Translations under genes and position numbers: made by a program
In this document: one piece after another, positions 9,194-22,075 of the stretch
How positions within the stretch are numbered: the first letter of the stretch is position 1
Layout: each line of letters opens with the position of its first letter
Assembly (NCBI GenBank): GCA_020002185.1
Contig: CM034534.1
Span: 63,551,239-63,615,238 of the forward strand
Origin: Paraescarpia echinospica
Lineage: Eukaryota > Annelida > Polychaeta > Sabellida > Siboglinidae
Direction of reading: 5' to 3'
DNA length: 64,000 nucleotides
Notes under the pieces: generated by a model
The model's input: the letters and a program-made list of their open reading frames with translations, nothing else
Database searches by the model: none
Told to the model about the DNA's origin: nothing

Positions 9194-10512
9194 CCATGTT
9201 TCATTAAAGAACAGGTATCATCATCATCATCATTATATGATTCGAGCCTACGGCGCGGTGGTCACACACCCGTCAGGTCACGGCCTCTGCCGCGGTGTTC
9301 GCTCACACGTAAGTTATATACTACCATCCTATGAGCCACTGGCGTGGTCGTCATGACCCCTAAGCTCACGACCTCTGTAGCGGTGTTCAGTCACCCGCAA
9401 GTCATGACGCAGCGTCGTCCACTTGTCTTCGGTTAATAAAACACAGTTTCATGTCATACGTATGCTTGTATCTTTCATCAATAAAATTCGTGTGAACTCG
9501 TATACACTTGTGTTTCGTTAGTTCTTTCATACACGCGCATTCATACACACACACATATCTCTAACCACCACCAGAGGTCGTCACATGCTAATTCACCCCT
9601 TTGCAACCGCCAGGTGGCGCCACTTATTACACTTCTTTCCGCTAGGGAGAGCTAGGTCACGTGTGCGCCGCCATCTTACATTTGGGCCATGGGGAAGGAT
9701 TTCACCGCACGATGAGGTGCCATCAGGACCATACTACTACTGTGGTTATCCGGGACGTTAGGGAGTTTGGAAGGGAAGGACCGAACCATTACGTACATAG
9801 ACGAACGGCACCGGAACGACCAACGAGAGAAAACGGAGAGTGGCCGAGATGCGAGGAAATCGACGGTGCGTGCCGCCAACGAGACAAGATCGCGGGGAGA
9901 CAGTGAAAAGTCGGCAAATCGAAACCAAACAATGAAGATCCGCGAGAAGTCGGGGATAGTGTCAACACTGACGGCGACCGTGACGCGTGCCCGAGGGAGG
10001 CTAATCTAATCGACACTGAGCGACACTCAACAGTCCAGGGACCATGTCGAAACAACACGTAGCCTACACGACGGGGATCATGATGAAAAAGGACTTGATA
10101 ATTGACATTAGAGTGTGTTTTAAAGGAATCATTTAGAAAGGAAAAAGGTACGTGAGCATTGTATTACATTTCGACTGAATTGTTTAAAATTGTTTTACAG
10201 AGAGACACATAGTTTCAACGAAAGGAGAAGTAGAAAGAAATTATCAAAAGGGTTTAAATTTTAAAAGTTAATTTCCAATAGTAACAGAACACCAAGCGGA
10301 GGGTATTCGCTTAAATACAATTTAACTAGGGGTGGTAGGGAGTGTTACAGCAATGAACGGGTTCCATTACTGAGTTACGTTATCTCAGAGAAATTTAGAT
10401 TTAGCATAGGGTTTGTATTAGTTTAAATTGACTAGACAATGTCAAAGTATTGACTAAAAATGTTAGGTGTAAACAGTGAGAAATTTATTGGAATTTGTAT
10501 TGGCCAGCTGTG
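9194..10512 (+). other. Non-coding tail, second copy
   Basis: This is the second copy of 4752-6070, with the AATAAA signals, GC-rich paired segments and factor-site-like words at the same relative places. It passes into unrelated AT-rich sequence at 10513. Confidence 0.6.
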
Positions 10513-13344
10513 ACTAAAACAAATGTTAAGACAACAATATTCGCTTGCTGCGGGCCGCCAGCGAAATAGAACAATCTAGGTGTCTTCTGAAGCTTTGAAA
10601 ATTATCTAAGTTTACTTAAATTGTGGTAGATTAGAAAGTAACGGAATACGTCAATCAAACAGGAAGCAAGCTGTGAGCACGTATCTCCAGGAATTTGGTT
10701 ATGCCAAATTTTCCGCAGCCTTCTAAAAACAAGAAATCGGTACAAGATTAATCCGAATTTTATTAAATAGAATAAAGATATTACGTTGAGCTGAGAAATG
10801 TTTACATATTATATTTGGCCACTATTCGAACACGGAAATTTACTGAAGTCAGAATTATAGATTAATCTGATTGAAAGAGTTGAGCGCCAACCTAACGGTG
10901 GTTGTCGAGTTTTATTTTTGAAGAAAACATAACGAGCGGATGTCCAGGAAAGAGTTAATAGATGCAATGTGAAATTGGAGTTACGAGGAGTCTCGAACTT
11001 TTCAGTGCATCCAATTTATTAAATTACGTAAATGTTATCGCGTAATCAACGCGACGTAAACACGTAGAAGGTCTATGTTTTGTGGTCAGATATTGACTAA
11101 ACGTGACAACGGGTCACATATTGAAACGAGGATGTGGTTACCAATACGGGTAGACCTATATGTGACAATTAACTATGTGGGACGCCAATATTTAATTATC
11201 GGAGGTTTGCAAAAGCGGGACATAAATGGAGACGTCTTTATGTCCGATCTAGGCAAATTGATCCGCGGGAATGGATTCTTGAGTAGAGTCTAATCCGAAT
11301 CAATTGAATGAATTTAAACTACTAAAAGACAGAGCATTTAATTCAAATCATTATAGGTGATGTTTCAACGTTTATGTCTATAGACTTTTTTCGGAAGGAA
11401 GGTCAGGTAATTATTCCGGTTTTACAAAACGTTAGGAATACGGCATTACATTGACTATATCCTTAAGATAGGTTTGTACAAAAACGCGAAGTCGAAAACA
11501 AATGCTACTGGACTACAAGAATCGTCTAAGGAGTTGTGCTGTTGGATAAAACAGGTTTTCCAACAAGGAAACAGGGAAATGCAGTTTCCATGCGGTAGTC
11601 TAAAGACACCGAAAGAGCTTCTGTTAATGGATAGGCATCCAACGAGGAAGATAAAGAAGGTAAAAGAGAGTAACACGGTTACTCAAACGGTTTTAGTAGA
11701 GGGTAACTAAGACCACATTGATGACAAATGTGATCAGAATGATTACACGGTCACAACTATAAAATTATGTGCATGTTTTATAACTTTGATTGTGCCTGTT
11801 ATTTTAGTAAAGGTACTGACATATTATACCTCTTGAATATTATAGAGTGGTTATTATGTTAACACAGTGTCGTATTAAAACGACTAAGCATGTTTTATTA
11901 CCTTAATTGCCATTATTATGTACATGTATGCGAATATCGGCGTATATAAGACCAATAACACTTGAATGTCATTTAGACATATATGTTTTGCTTACGCTCA
12001 TATTGAATACGTTCAATTTTATTGTTAGAGTTGGAAGACATATTTTACGGATTCTATTTAGCTAATCTCAAGGCGAGCTGTGGGAGGCCAGAGGTTAGTA
12101 ATATTTATGTATGCGCATGTTTGGCAAATTAGCCATATAACGATAGTATCCTACAGGATCGTTTGTTAGTTTATTGTGAGTTTAACAATTTATTTTAAAC
12201 TAGAAGTGTGTATGGTATGTAACACACCTGCAGTGGCTAATTTAGTTAATTAATATTATTATTAGTTATCAGAGAAAGACTAGAACAGAAAATCCAGATT
12301 CACATCATATAAAAGCATTATATAAAAGAATGCTGCACAAGGCAAGCATATGGTCGCCGTCACTGTGGGCGCGTTTCGAAAGCAACAAGGTTTGAACGAT
12401 TTGTTTATTTTCGCGTCTGTAGGCGTAGTTCTTGGTGTCTACCGGAACAGAATGTAGTTGACAGTTAAGAGTCATGACTGGAATTTGGTGCAGACATTGC
12501 CCTGACCTTAGATTCACTTCGTGACCATGTCCTGGTTTTAAGATCGAACCGGAAAGATGAAATTATGCAAATAAATGCAGACCCCCTCACGTGAGTGAGC
12601 ACCCTCATCCCCATAGTATGACGACATAAAACACGCATGCGTAGAGCCATAATTCTACAAATTTCATACTATACGTTTCGATCCCTTACGGTTTAAAGAC
12701 AATTCCCGGATTTGGCTTGAAGCCAAGCCAGTATGTTTAAAAGGGAACTATTTTTGGAATTACGGGGAGGGCGGCAATGAACACAGACGAAGAGACACGT
12801 TGACGCTCTCCACGGGAAACTCGGAAAATGTTTCCCACAGTTTAGACTTATCAAAATTTCGGCAAATATAAACCGCGGACACTTTAAATGTAAAATAGAG
12901 TTGAACTGTCGGCGCATATGAATGTGCAAACGTTGTTAGGACATCGTGTCTGAAGTTTCTACTGATGAATAAAACATATGTATTCGTGACGAACCTGGAA
13001 CGCTTGTTTGTTCAATTTCATTGACAAACAAATACACCCTTAGTCGTGAGGGGACAATGCATCACCACAGGACGATGATGCACACGGCTTGGCGAGCGAC
13101 AAACCCGAGGTAAGGCTCCGGTCTTCTTAAGCCATTTGCGTACCGCCCAACTGAAGGAAGGAAGACGGAGGGGACAACAACTTTACATAGTGATTGTGTT
13201 GTGTTGATAAGGATTGATTAATTTAGTATTGTTAGTTTGCAACAGTACGCCATGACAAGTAAAAGCAATCATCAGGATTTTTAATCTGACTCTGGACATT
13301 GCAATTGTTCAAACATTTTAATAGAACCGAGAAGAGAGGGGCAT
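10513..13344. other. AT-rich region without a recognised gene
   Basis: Short frames at 11075-11293 and 11474-11710 (+) are not recognised. A small inverted repeat lies at 10540-10565 (TTCGCT ... AGCGAA around a GC-rich centre). A TATAAG-containing stretch near 11943 could be a promoter or part of a decayed LTR, but I found no paired LTR. An unknown-function region upstream of the ballast-domain gene may include its promoter. Confidence 0.3.
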
Positions 13345-13524
13345 ATGTCCCTGTTTGATCAGAGCGGCTATCAAAGGAGCGAAGAAATGTACTTGTGGTA
13401 CGAAAAAACAAATATGCACAGAGTCGGAAGACAGCGATCAAAACTTTCCGAGAAACTTGGCATAGCCATAGAACAGGCCCCGTCGGATGCATCAGACAAC
13501 TGGTCTGCAGCAGAAGAAGCGCTG
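13345..13524 (+). CDS. Possible first exon of the P2X7-ballast-like gene
   Basis: ATG 13345 opens 60 codons (MSLFDQSGYQRSEEMY ... NWSAAEEAL) ending exactly at a good donor, GCTG|GTGAGT at 13525. The exon ends in phase 0, and the later exons at 15373, 15647 and 16056 also start in phase 0. The peptide is polar and Ser/Ala-rich, and I recognise no domain in it. Membership in the same gene is inferred from phase and order only. A further exon between 15093 and about 15300 is likely but its edges could not be fixed. Confidence 0.35.
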
Positions 13525-14036
13525 GTGAGTGATGTTTATTCTATGGTTGCGTGTCCTAAATTCGTGCGTCGTCCACTTCGATGTTGGTATTGTCACAACT
13601 GTGTCATTCCTCATGTATTTCTTTTGTTTGAATGCTTCGGTGAAACTTTTTGTAATACAATATGTTGCACTGGCAGCTCCAATTGGTAATAAATTTGGCT
13701 GGCATGTTACAATTCTGAGTGCACTTTTTAGGTTTGAGAAAATTCAAATCACAATAGTCAATACCGCAATGTCACGTAAGTTTGCGATGCACGAACTGAC
13801 AATGTAGATATAATATGACAATAAATAAGCAGTCATGATTGTAACTTGTAAGGGATATGCTTACTATGTTATATAACTGTCTGATAATTTTATTAGGTGT
13901 GTTTTGGCCAAAATAATGTAACAACTGTGTGGGCTATAACAATTGTCTTTGAAACAAAACGTGGGAACACATATTGATAAATCTAGTATATGGTTGATCT
14001 TTTATGCACAATTACTAAATTAGAGTCTACTAGAGT

Positions 14037-14844
14037 CAGATATGGGGTCAAATACATTTAAATGTATTTAAATACAAATAGTCTTGAGGAGTTCAAATAC
14101 TTTTATATGTAAAAGTATTTAAATACATGTAAATGCATTGGGAAGTATTTCAAATACTTTTCACAATACGACATTACAATATAGGCTATAGCTAAAACAA
14201 AAAAAGCACACTGAAGAACTTGAATATCATGGACTAAGGCTTGTCAGCCATGGTTTGTAGGTTCATGTCATGGGCAATTAACTTGTAGATAAGAAACAGA
14301 TGCCTTATGATGATGCCTGACTTGAGAAACCATCACCTTCCTTTCAACCCACATACATCAAGCACATATTTGACACATTAGCAGGCCTTATCAGCCACAT
14401 TGGTTAGCTAGGTAGGTTGGCAAATTAGCTCCGTTTGGAAACCATGATCAAAAGACAGGCAGGCCAATGCAACAGATTCTTGTTGGTAATTGTATCACAG
14501 TGACAACTGACACACAAGGTAATGTTGGCTTCCCTCACAGTGATCTCAATGACATGATGGCCTTATCTTGCCATTATTTCAGAATGGAAAAGTGGTGAAT
14601 TACTAAATGACCGAGTAAAATTGTTTGATTCTCAAATTTAACAAGACAGGCATAAACAATATTGATACCCATGCCGAATGAAACTGAAAAAAGTATTTGA
14701 AAATATTTCACCATTTCAAGTACTTTGCAGAAGTATTTAAATTTTATTTTCATTTTATAAACATAAAATACAAATGCAATTACAAATACTTTTCAAAAAG
14801 TATTAAAATACTTTCAAATACAAATGTATTTGACCCCATATCTG
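14037..14844. mobile_element. Short inverted-repeat element (hAT-like MITE)
   Basis: The left end CAGATATGGGGTCAAATACA (14037-14056) matches the reverse complement of the right end ending TTTGACCCCATATCTG (14844). The interior is rich in repeats of AAGTATTT and AAATACAAAT near both ends, as in hAT-type non-autonomous elements. No coding sequence is seen. The 8 bases on either side do not match, so the target duplication is lost or my edges are slightly off. Confidence 0.55.
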
Positions 14845-15372
14845 GGGGTGTGTGGGGATATCTTTGATCAACACCAGCACAGATGCTAAGGCTGTTTCAA
14901 TCAAACTAAATAAACTTCTGTTTTGAACAAATTGTGTGTAACATTTTATTCTGTACCAAAATCATGATAATGCAGAAGAATATATAAATGTATAGAATAT
15001 ATATATATAATTATGCATATTTTATATCAACAACATTATTTTGTATGCTATATGCATGCATACACACTTTTATTACTTACTTATAAACCAGGACTTGATG
15101 GTGGCTTTTGTGAAAGATGAGGAAGAAGACCAGGATATATATCAACAATCCGTGTTCCTGTATCAGATGACCTCAGTGAATCTTTGCAGTCTGTGGCTGA
15201 GGACTTGTATCAGCAAGACCAATCTACAACAAACACACAACCTCAGCCACACACATACCACATTAGCCCACAATCTTACACTTGCCAGCAATATACATTG
15301 TGTCCATTACGCATAATTCCTCTATTTTATTGCACGGATGCATGATTTGAAGCAGTTTATTGATTATTACAG

Positions 15373-15420
15373 GAGGAGCCAGCAATAAAACCAAAGAAAC
15401 GAAAACAAGTTGCAAAGAAT
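15373..15420 (+). CDS. Possible small exon with a nuclear-localisation-like motif
   Basis: Between an acceptor (TTATTACAG, AG at 15371-15372) and a donor (GTTAGT at 15421) lie 16 codons reading EEPAIKPKKRKQVAKN. KPKKRKQ resembles a classical basic nuclear localisation signal. Phase 0 at both ends fits the neighbouring exons. The acceptor's pyrimidine tract is poor, so the call is tentative. Confidence 0.35.
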
Positions 15421-15646
15421 GTTAGTTCCTATTATATAGCTGTATTGTATGCGATATGCAATGAATCAAATTTGAATTTGTTATGTACCGGACATATTCA
15501 ACATTTAATGATAAACCCTTGGGTCATTTATTTTTAGAAACTATATTGATTTTTTTACATTTTAGGCAACAAATTATTTTCCTGCAATACAGTAGACTAC
15601 AGTTACAGAAATGCTTTGGAAATCAAATGGGTACATATTGTTACAG

Positions 15647-15742
15647 AAGTCACCAAGAAGCCTATTCAAATATGGACAAGCATCGAGTGTTAAACAGGTA
15701 GTAGGCGAGAACACTGAACAAGATACCATCCTGTCTGAACAG
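15647..15742 (+). CDS. Possible exon of the P2X7-ballast-like gene
   Basis: These are thirty-two codons (KSPRSLFKYGQASSV ... TILSEQ) between TGTTACAG and the donor CAG|GTATTT, phase 0 at both ends. The sequence is polar, without a known domain. It joins in frame to the exon at 16056. Confidence 0.35.
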
Positions 15743-16055
15743 GTATTTTTTTTATTAGCTGCCACTGGTGTTCAGTTCATATCATACTGAACAATCTCTT
15801 GCTCAAGAACATAACTGGCATTCATTAAAGTTAATAAAACAAAACCATTATCATATTTTGAGGCAGAAAATCTATTGATCCAGCATTGTTGTGATTTACA
15901 GAAATCTGTACATGAATAAATTTGATTTTTATCCAAGGCCAAAGTGACCGGTTCTAAAAATGTGCTGCCTAAAAACTTATGTTTATAAATATGGATAGTT
16001 GTACATTGTCTTTATCAGTATTGGCAATAAAATGCATGTTTTAAAACATTTACAG

Positions 16056-16524
16056 TTGAAAGATGTTAATCGCGATGCACTATTTGACTTCATCCAAACT
16101 GCAGTGAGTCTCCATCCACACCTACGGGATCTACTGCCTGGTGACATCGCTCCGACTGAGCCAACACACACCTCCATCGGATAGTGAGGACATCCCTTGG
16201 TGTCACTGTGGTCGATGTCGACAAATCAGTCATGGTCGTTGCCTTCTGGAGACTACTGAAAGATACATAAATGATGTAGTGTTGGGAAGGTCGGTAGTTC
16301 TTGTAGCTCTACAAGATGTGTATGACTTGTTTGCATACAATGTCCAGCCAACAAATGACAACTTTCATCATGCAGCTTACAGACAATTTGTTTTATGGCG
16401 GTTTGACCACTTGGGAAGTGGCAACAGGGTTGTCATACCCAGTTGCATTGTGTGGGTTATAAGGAATAAGTTTCCATCACCTGATGGTATGCATACAGGC
16501 TTTAAGGTTACCCGATTGATTTAA
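16056..16524 (+). pseudogene. Exon encoding a P2X7 intracellular ballast-like domain, one frameshift
   Basis: After the acceptor TTTACAG the frame begins LKDVNRDALFDFIQ. From about 16170 another frame carries the domain: WCHCGRC, then YRQFVLWRFDHLG, GNRVVIPSCIVWVIRN and FPSPDGMHTGF, ending TAA 16522-16524. Cys-rich domains of this kind form the cytoplasmic ballast of vertebrate P2X7 channels, where they bind Zn and guanine nucleotide. Many invertebrate genes carry the domain without any channel part. Here no membrane segment is seen, and part of the Cys-rich region typical of the domain seems short. The frame change lies in an AC run at about 16162-16171. It is either a pseudogene or a consensus error. 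Confidence 0.6.
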
Positions 16525-18073
16525 TTGGGTAAAGAACACAATGTGTATACACTCACACTGATACAGTCAGTTTATTTTTAAATGTGTACCTATTCTCGAG
16601 GTAATTCATAATGCAAAAGACGTTATTTTGATGTTTATGAAATTATGATATATCATTTTGATGTTTATCATTATAATACCTTTATGAAATCAATATAATT
16701 GATATACATATATATATATGTTCTTGTAATTTTTCTGCAATGAAAAGGAACAATTTTGTACAAAAAGCCAAAGTTATCAATTACAATAAAGATGTATACA
16801 TATATTTATGTCATCTGTCATGGAGGAGTAAAAATACAACCAATAATGTGGACAAAGCTTGTTTGATATCGCAATAAAGAAACCATGGATACAGATAATG
16901 AAGGTTGGTAACGGGCAACTTTTATTGCCAACTGGTATGCAATTAAATCATACCAGAATATGTAATTCACATACAAAACATTGCATACATAAACGTTTGC
17001 TATGACAATGCAATGCAAAGTTATTGATATACACAATGAAAAAAAGTAGATAACTATGCAGTGAAGACACTGCTACTCTACACAACGACATCAAAGGTGA
17101 GGGGGCAACCCACCCTAGTGACATGCTGATAGCAAACGAGAATAAACCACAATTGCTTGTTACAATCGACATGGCCAGGGAGGTGGAGGTGAAAGTAAAA
17201 TACAACAGACCTCAAACAACACGACTTACTTCGGCAGTTCTCAAACCCGGACTGAAAAGCGCAACTATCCCATGATGCTGTTCTGCAGTGACAAAATATT
17301 ATTATAAAGACATTGTAATAGGAGTTCTTATTTGTTTTGTGAAATTATATGACGATTACCCAGTTACTGTGGTAAAGTTGTTGTTCTGGGTGAATATCAT
17401 ATTTTACTATAATGTACATGTATATGCGTTACATTACATGCTTTAATCTTGCAGTTACTACATAATAATGGAAACATACGAAAATATATATATTTCTGAC
17501 ATTTATGTTTCGAATATCTTCTTTGTTTTTCTATGGCATTGCATATACAACTTCTTCACTAACAAGAGGTATCTCCACACTTGTGTCATCACTGCTAAAA
17601 ACAAAATAACAGTACACATATCTCCTCTGTGTCACATCCAATATTTATACATTTAAAAGTTCTTCAATGGCCCAAAGTATGTCATGAGAATACTAACAAA
17701 ATACTAAAAATGTAAACTGTTTCACATTAATTCCAGATTTGTCTTATGTCTACATGCATACATGTAGTAGAGCTATTCTTAGTAGCAGTATTGCTGGTTA
17801 CATGTAGTCTTCATTGTTGTGAGGTCAAATAGGTATATTCATTATCACAAACTCTAAATGGCCATTTATTATCATTGTAAATTACAATTATTTTCCTCGT
17901 AAATTTGTAAAGCAATAGCTCTTGTAAATCATAATGATAAATGCAAGTATTACCTTAAATTTTCCTAATTTTTATTGTAAATATTGTGCCATTAAAGTCG
18001 TCAAGTGATGGATGGCTCTCAAAAACAGGAGTTCTATTATTGATAAAATTGGAGTTTCCTTGTACAAAATAGA
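16437..18073 (+). repeat. Diverged tandem duplication, unit 1
   Basis: This stretch starts inside the last coding part of the ballast-domain exon (PSCIVWVIRNKF) and runs through the 3' flank. It is repeated at about 18180-19828 with scattered substitutions and small indels. The copies share the (AT)n tract, the GTAACGGGCAAC segment and the final GTGATGGATGGCTCTC segment. Confidence 0.85.
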
Positions 18074-18179
18074 AGAAAACTAAACAGTTTGTTGCCCATA
18101 ACCGCACATAATATATATCCCCTAGGAGGACATAACACAAGGAACCCTCCCTCTCAAAACTCACCATTTATGGCAGTAC

Positions 18180-19828
18180 CCCCAGTTGTGTTGTATGTGC
18201 AATAAGGAATAGGTTTCCATCACCTGGTGGTATGCATACAGGCTTTAAGGTTACCCAATTGGTTTAATTGGGTAAACAACACAATGCGTATACACTCACA
18301 CTTATACAGTCAGTTCATTTTAAAAAGTGTATCCATTCTCGAGGCAATTGATAATGCAAAAGACATTATTCTGGTGTTTATGAAATGATGCTATATCATT
18401 TTAATGTTTTTCAATATCATGTGTATATCCTTTATAAAATAAATTTATTTCATATTTATATACATATATGTATGTACTTGTCATCTTTTCCTGCAATGAA
18501 AAGGAACAAGTTTGTAGAAAAAGCCAAAGTTTTCAATTACAGTAAATATATATATATATATATTTATGTCGTCTGTCATTGAGGAGTAAACAATACAACC
18601 ATTAATGTGGCCAATGCGTGTTTGATTTCGTTATAAAGAAACCATGGATACATATAATAAAGGTTGGTAACGGGCAACTTTTATTGCCAACTGGTATGCA
18701 ATTCAATCATACCAGAATATGTAATTCACATACAAAGCATTGCATACATAAACGTTTGCTACGACAATGCAAAGTTATTGATATACACAATGACAAACAG
18801 TAGATAACTATGCAGTGAAGACACTGCTACTCTACACAATGACATCAAAGGTGAGGGAGCAACCCACCCTAGTGACATGCTGATAGCAAACGAGAATAAA
18901 CCACAATTGCTTGTTACAATCAACATGGCCAGGGAGGAGGAGGCGGAAGTAAAATACAATAGACCTCAAACAACACGACTTACTTCGGCAGTTCTCAAAC
19001 CCGGGCTAAAAAGCGTAGCTATCCCATGATGCTGTTCTGTAGTGACAAAACATTATAATAAAGACATTGTAATAGGAGTTCTTATTTGTTTTGTGAAATT
19101 ATATGACGATTACCCAGTTACTGTGGTAAAGTTGTTGTTCTGGATGAATATCATATTCTACTATAATGTACATGTATATGCGTTACATTACATGCTTTAA
19201 TCTTGCAGTTACTACATGATAATGGAAACACGAAAATATATACATTTCTGGCATTTATGTTTTCGAATACCTTTTTTTGTTTTTCTGTGGCGTTGCATAT
19301 ATACAACTTTTATACTCAGAAGAGGTATCTCCACACTTGTGTCATCACTGCTGAAAACAAAATAACAGTACACATATCTCCTCTGTGTCACATCCAATAT
19401 TTATACATTTCAAAGTTCTTCAATGGCCCAAAGTATGTCATGAGAATACTAACAAAATACTAAAAATGTAAACTGTTTCACATTAATTCCAGATTTGTCT
19501 TATGTCTACATGCATACATGTAGTAGAGCTATTCTTAGTAGCAGTATTGCTGGTTACATGTAGTCTTCATTATTGTGAGGTCAAATAGATAAATTCATTA
19601 TCACAAACTCTAAATGGCCATTTATTATCATCGTAAATTAAAATTATTTTCCGCATAAATTTATAAAGCAATAGCTCTTGTAAATCACAATGATAAATGC
19701 AAGTATTACCTTAAATTTTCCTAATTATTATTGTAAATATTGTGCCATTCAAGTCGTCAAGTGATGGATGGCTCTCAAAAACCGGAGTTCTATTATTGAT
19801 AAAATGGGAGTTTCCTTGTAAAAATAGA
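18180..19828 (+). repeat. Diverged tandem duplication, unit 2
   Basis: This unit matches 16437-18073 with mostly substitutions. The coding tail is still open here (PSCVVCAIRNRFPSP ... FKVTQLV, then TAA) although the rest of the domain was not duplicated. About 110 bases of unrelated sequence (18074-18179) separate the units. Confidence 0.85.
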
Positions 19829-20476
19829 GGGGGGAGACCTATGCACATGTCGTGTATGCCAAATGGCTTGCAAAACAAAATTATTGTGGTATAAGCCTGA
19901 ATGACATGGTCTATGGGGGACCTCAAGATCTGTTTTCGTACAGTGTTATGACCTTTACACTCACTGTGTAAGTATAGTGAGTATATAATTATAAAGTATA
20001 TATATTATAAAACCTGAGCCTATGTTGACCTAGATCTATAGATATATTTTACATAGAGAAATAATAAAAATTTAGTAGGCCTACTTGTTACGCAAAATAA
20101 TCTGCGCCAGCGCGGTATAACTCATTGTTGTGAGCAGACCTGGGGCCGAGTACATTTTTATGAGTACGAGTACGAGTACTTTGACGATGGACGAGTACGA
20201 GTACGAGTACATTGCTAAAAGCTGAGTACGAGTACGAGTACATTCTCACGAGTACGAGTACGAGTACGAGTACAAGTACATTTTTGTAAATATAAATATT
20301 AAATAATAACGTATTGTAAAATTATTAAAATTAATATAATTTATATAACTCAGCACAAGTGAATATACAATGGCAGTTGATCAATTTTTTATGAGGAAAA
20401 TTGTAAAAAAAAACTCTTTATTTAATCGACAATGACATTTATTTATGTGGCATCCTATGATTTCTGCATCTATTTT

Positions 20477-20577
20477 CCATTGCACCGGATGAACATGAGT
20501 TGTTCAAAGGTTGAGTCTTTGAGGCTGCACCGTTCAGGGCGGAATACTTTCCCAGCTATGCTAAATAGGGTAAAAGA
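20477..20577 (-). pseudogene. C-terminal dimerisation domain end of a hAT transposase (remnant)
   Basis: The minus strand reads LFSIAGKVFRPERCSLKD and on to FEQLMFIRCNGK, then TAG at 20479-20477. This is the characteristic end of the hAT dimerisation domain. It lies only a few bases downstream of the BED fragment, so the catalytic core has been deleted. Confidence 0.7.
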
Positions 20578-20584
20578 CATGTGA

Positions 20585-20809
20585 TTAAATGAACAATATC
20601 AATACCAATGCAACCATAGACAAAAAGATCACAATTACCTTCAGATGCTTGACAAAGTTTGAAGTCGTTTTCATGTGGCCTTTTATCTCGATCTTACAGT
20701 ATTTGCATTTCCCTAACACATTCCCTGTGGAGTTAAGTAGTATCACAAAATGGCTAAGTACAGTCGACATGCTACTAGTACTAGTTTTATACTTCAGCTC
20801 TTGCAACAA
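20585..20809 (-). pseudogene. BED zinc-finger N-terminus of a hAT transposase (remnant)
   Basis: The minus-strand frame contains CKYCKIEIKGHMKTTSNFVK followed by HL, the C-x2-C ... H pattern of BED zinc fingers that bind transposon ends. The frame runs out just after the finger into non-homologous sequence. The true start is uncertain. Confidence 0.65.
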
Positions 20810-21881
20810 AGTTGAACAAACAATACTCCAATTAACTTAATCGACAATTTAGTGGATCTCTCTGCAATGTAGGCATGTGGTATCACTGTCATGATATATC
20901 TAGGGGCAATATTGAGTCACCGACCAACTAGGCACACGTAAACCAATCATAAACTACGACTGACATTTGAGAAAAAAACTTAGCCAATCAAGTCTGTCTT
21001 TAATGATCACAAATGAGTGGGTAAAAAAGACTGACCAGTGGATACCCCCAGCCAATCATTTGAACTTTGCTGGTTGTCTCCAGGTTAAGCATGTAAAACA
21101 AAGCAACCAACAGGAGGATTTGTTACCTGGCATCCCACTGGCTACATGTCTTTGTTTAGCATTTCTCTTATCTCTGCTCCCTCAGTGCGTGTTCTCTCTG
21201 ACCTAGACTCTCATGCCACATGGCCTCACTGGTGTCACACTAAGTTGGCACCTGATTATATTAGTGTAGGGTGACGTCTGATTTGAGCCACCTTACTTCT
21301 ACAGAGGAAGACTGGCAGTTCTTGTTCTTAGCAGTTAGCACGGTCTCCAGACTACATTAAATGCATTCCCTGTCTAACAGGTGGGTTAACTGCTACTAGT
21401 AGTTGGCTCTTTATGGACATCCTGGTGGCTTGATTAAACTGTTTTATGGCCTGAACTGATAGCCTACAATTATTGTTTGCTTAACAGGGTGTTTCTGACT
21501 GGGGAAAGGTGCTGCCTGTTGCCATGTTAGTAGTCATGGACTCATGGCTATCAGAGAATGAGGATGTACTATGTGTAGGGATGGCAAAGTGGCATTCTAT
21601 GTGAAATAACAAAGTATTTAAAAAAATAGTTGAGCATTTCAATATTTCAGGAAAGTTTGATTTATAACTGCAAATAAATTAATTGTTCCCAGTATATATA
21701 TTGAGAAAGTACTCAGATGTACTCGTAATGTACTCGTAAAATCTGAGTACAATGAGTATGAGTACGAGTACGAGTACATGACCCATAAGTTTTATGAGTA
21801 CGAGTACGAGTACTTCAAAAATGTACTCGAGTACACGAGTACACGAGTACCGAGTACTTCCGCCCCAGGTCTGGTTGTGAG

Positions 21882-22075
21882 GTCAACTAGGTATATTCAT
21901 TATCACAAACTTTAAATGGCCATTTATTATAATTTTCTTAATTTTACCTCCGCCCCCTAATTTTCAATTTTTTTTATCTCCACTTTTTCACATTCCTAAT
22001 TTTTACCTCCATTTTCCACATCCTGATACACCCCACCCCTACCAGCTGCCCATCATACTCATGCATTGACCATTA
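21882..22075. repeat. Third partial copy of the tandem unit, then low-complexity AT/CT sequence
   Basis: The bases just right of the hAT element (GTATATTCATTATCACAAAC and the following TTTAAATGGCC) repeat the unit at about 17831-17870 and 19577-19622. After about 21935 the sequence becomes T- and CT-rich with no gene. Confidence 0.6.

Larger units (their letters stand above)
6071..10512 (+). repeat. Tandem duplication, unit 2 (4442 bp)
   Basis: This is the second head-to-tail copy of 1629-6070. It begins inside the small membrane-protein gene and ends at CCAGCTGTG, after which the unique sequence ACTAAAACAAATG continues. The ancestral arrangement is therefore unit 2's right end joined directly to the sequence at 10513. 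Confidence 0.95.
20135..21873 (-). mobile_element. Internally deleted hAT transposon with 8-bp target duplication
   Basis: The left end CAGACCTGGGGC (20135) and the right end GCCCCAGGTCTG (to 21873) form terminal inverted repeats. Both ends are followed inward by arrays of GAGTAC words (subterminal repeats). The flanking 8 bases GTTGTGAG are identical at 20127-20134 and 21874-21881, the size expected for hAT. The interior keeps two pieces of a minus-strand transposase: a BED-type zinc finger and the C-terminal dimerisation region, with the catalytic middle missing. The target was a third partial copy of the 16437/18180 repeat, whose uninterrupted counterpart is near 17812-17830. Confidence 0.9.

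Noticed and set aside
10513..13300. A possible LTR retrotransposon (TATA-like motif, polyadenylation signals)
   Set aside because: No matching second LTR, primer-binding site or gag-pol coding was found.
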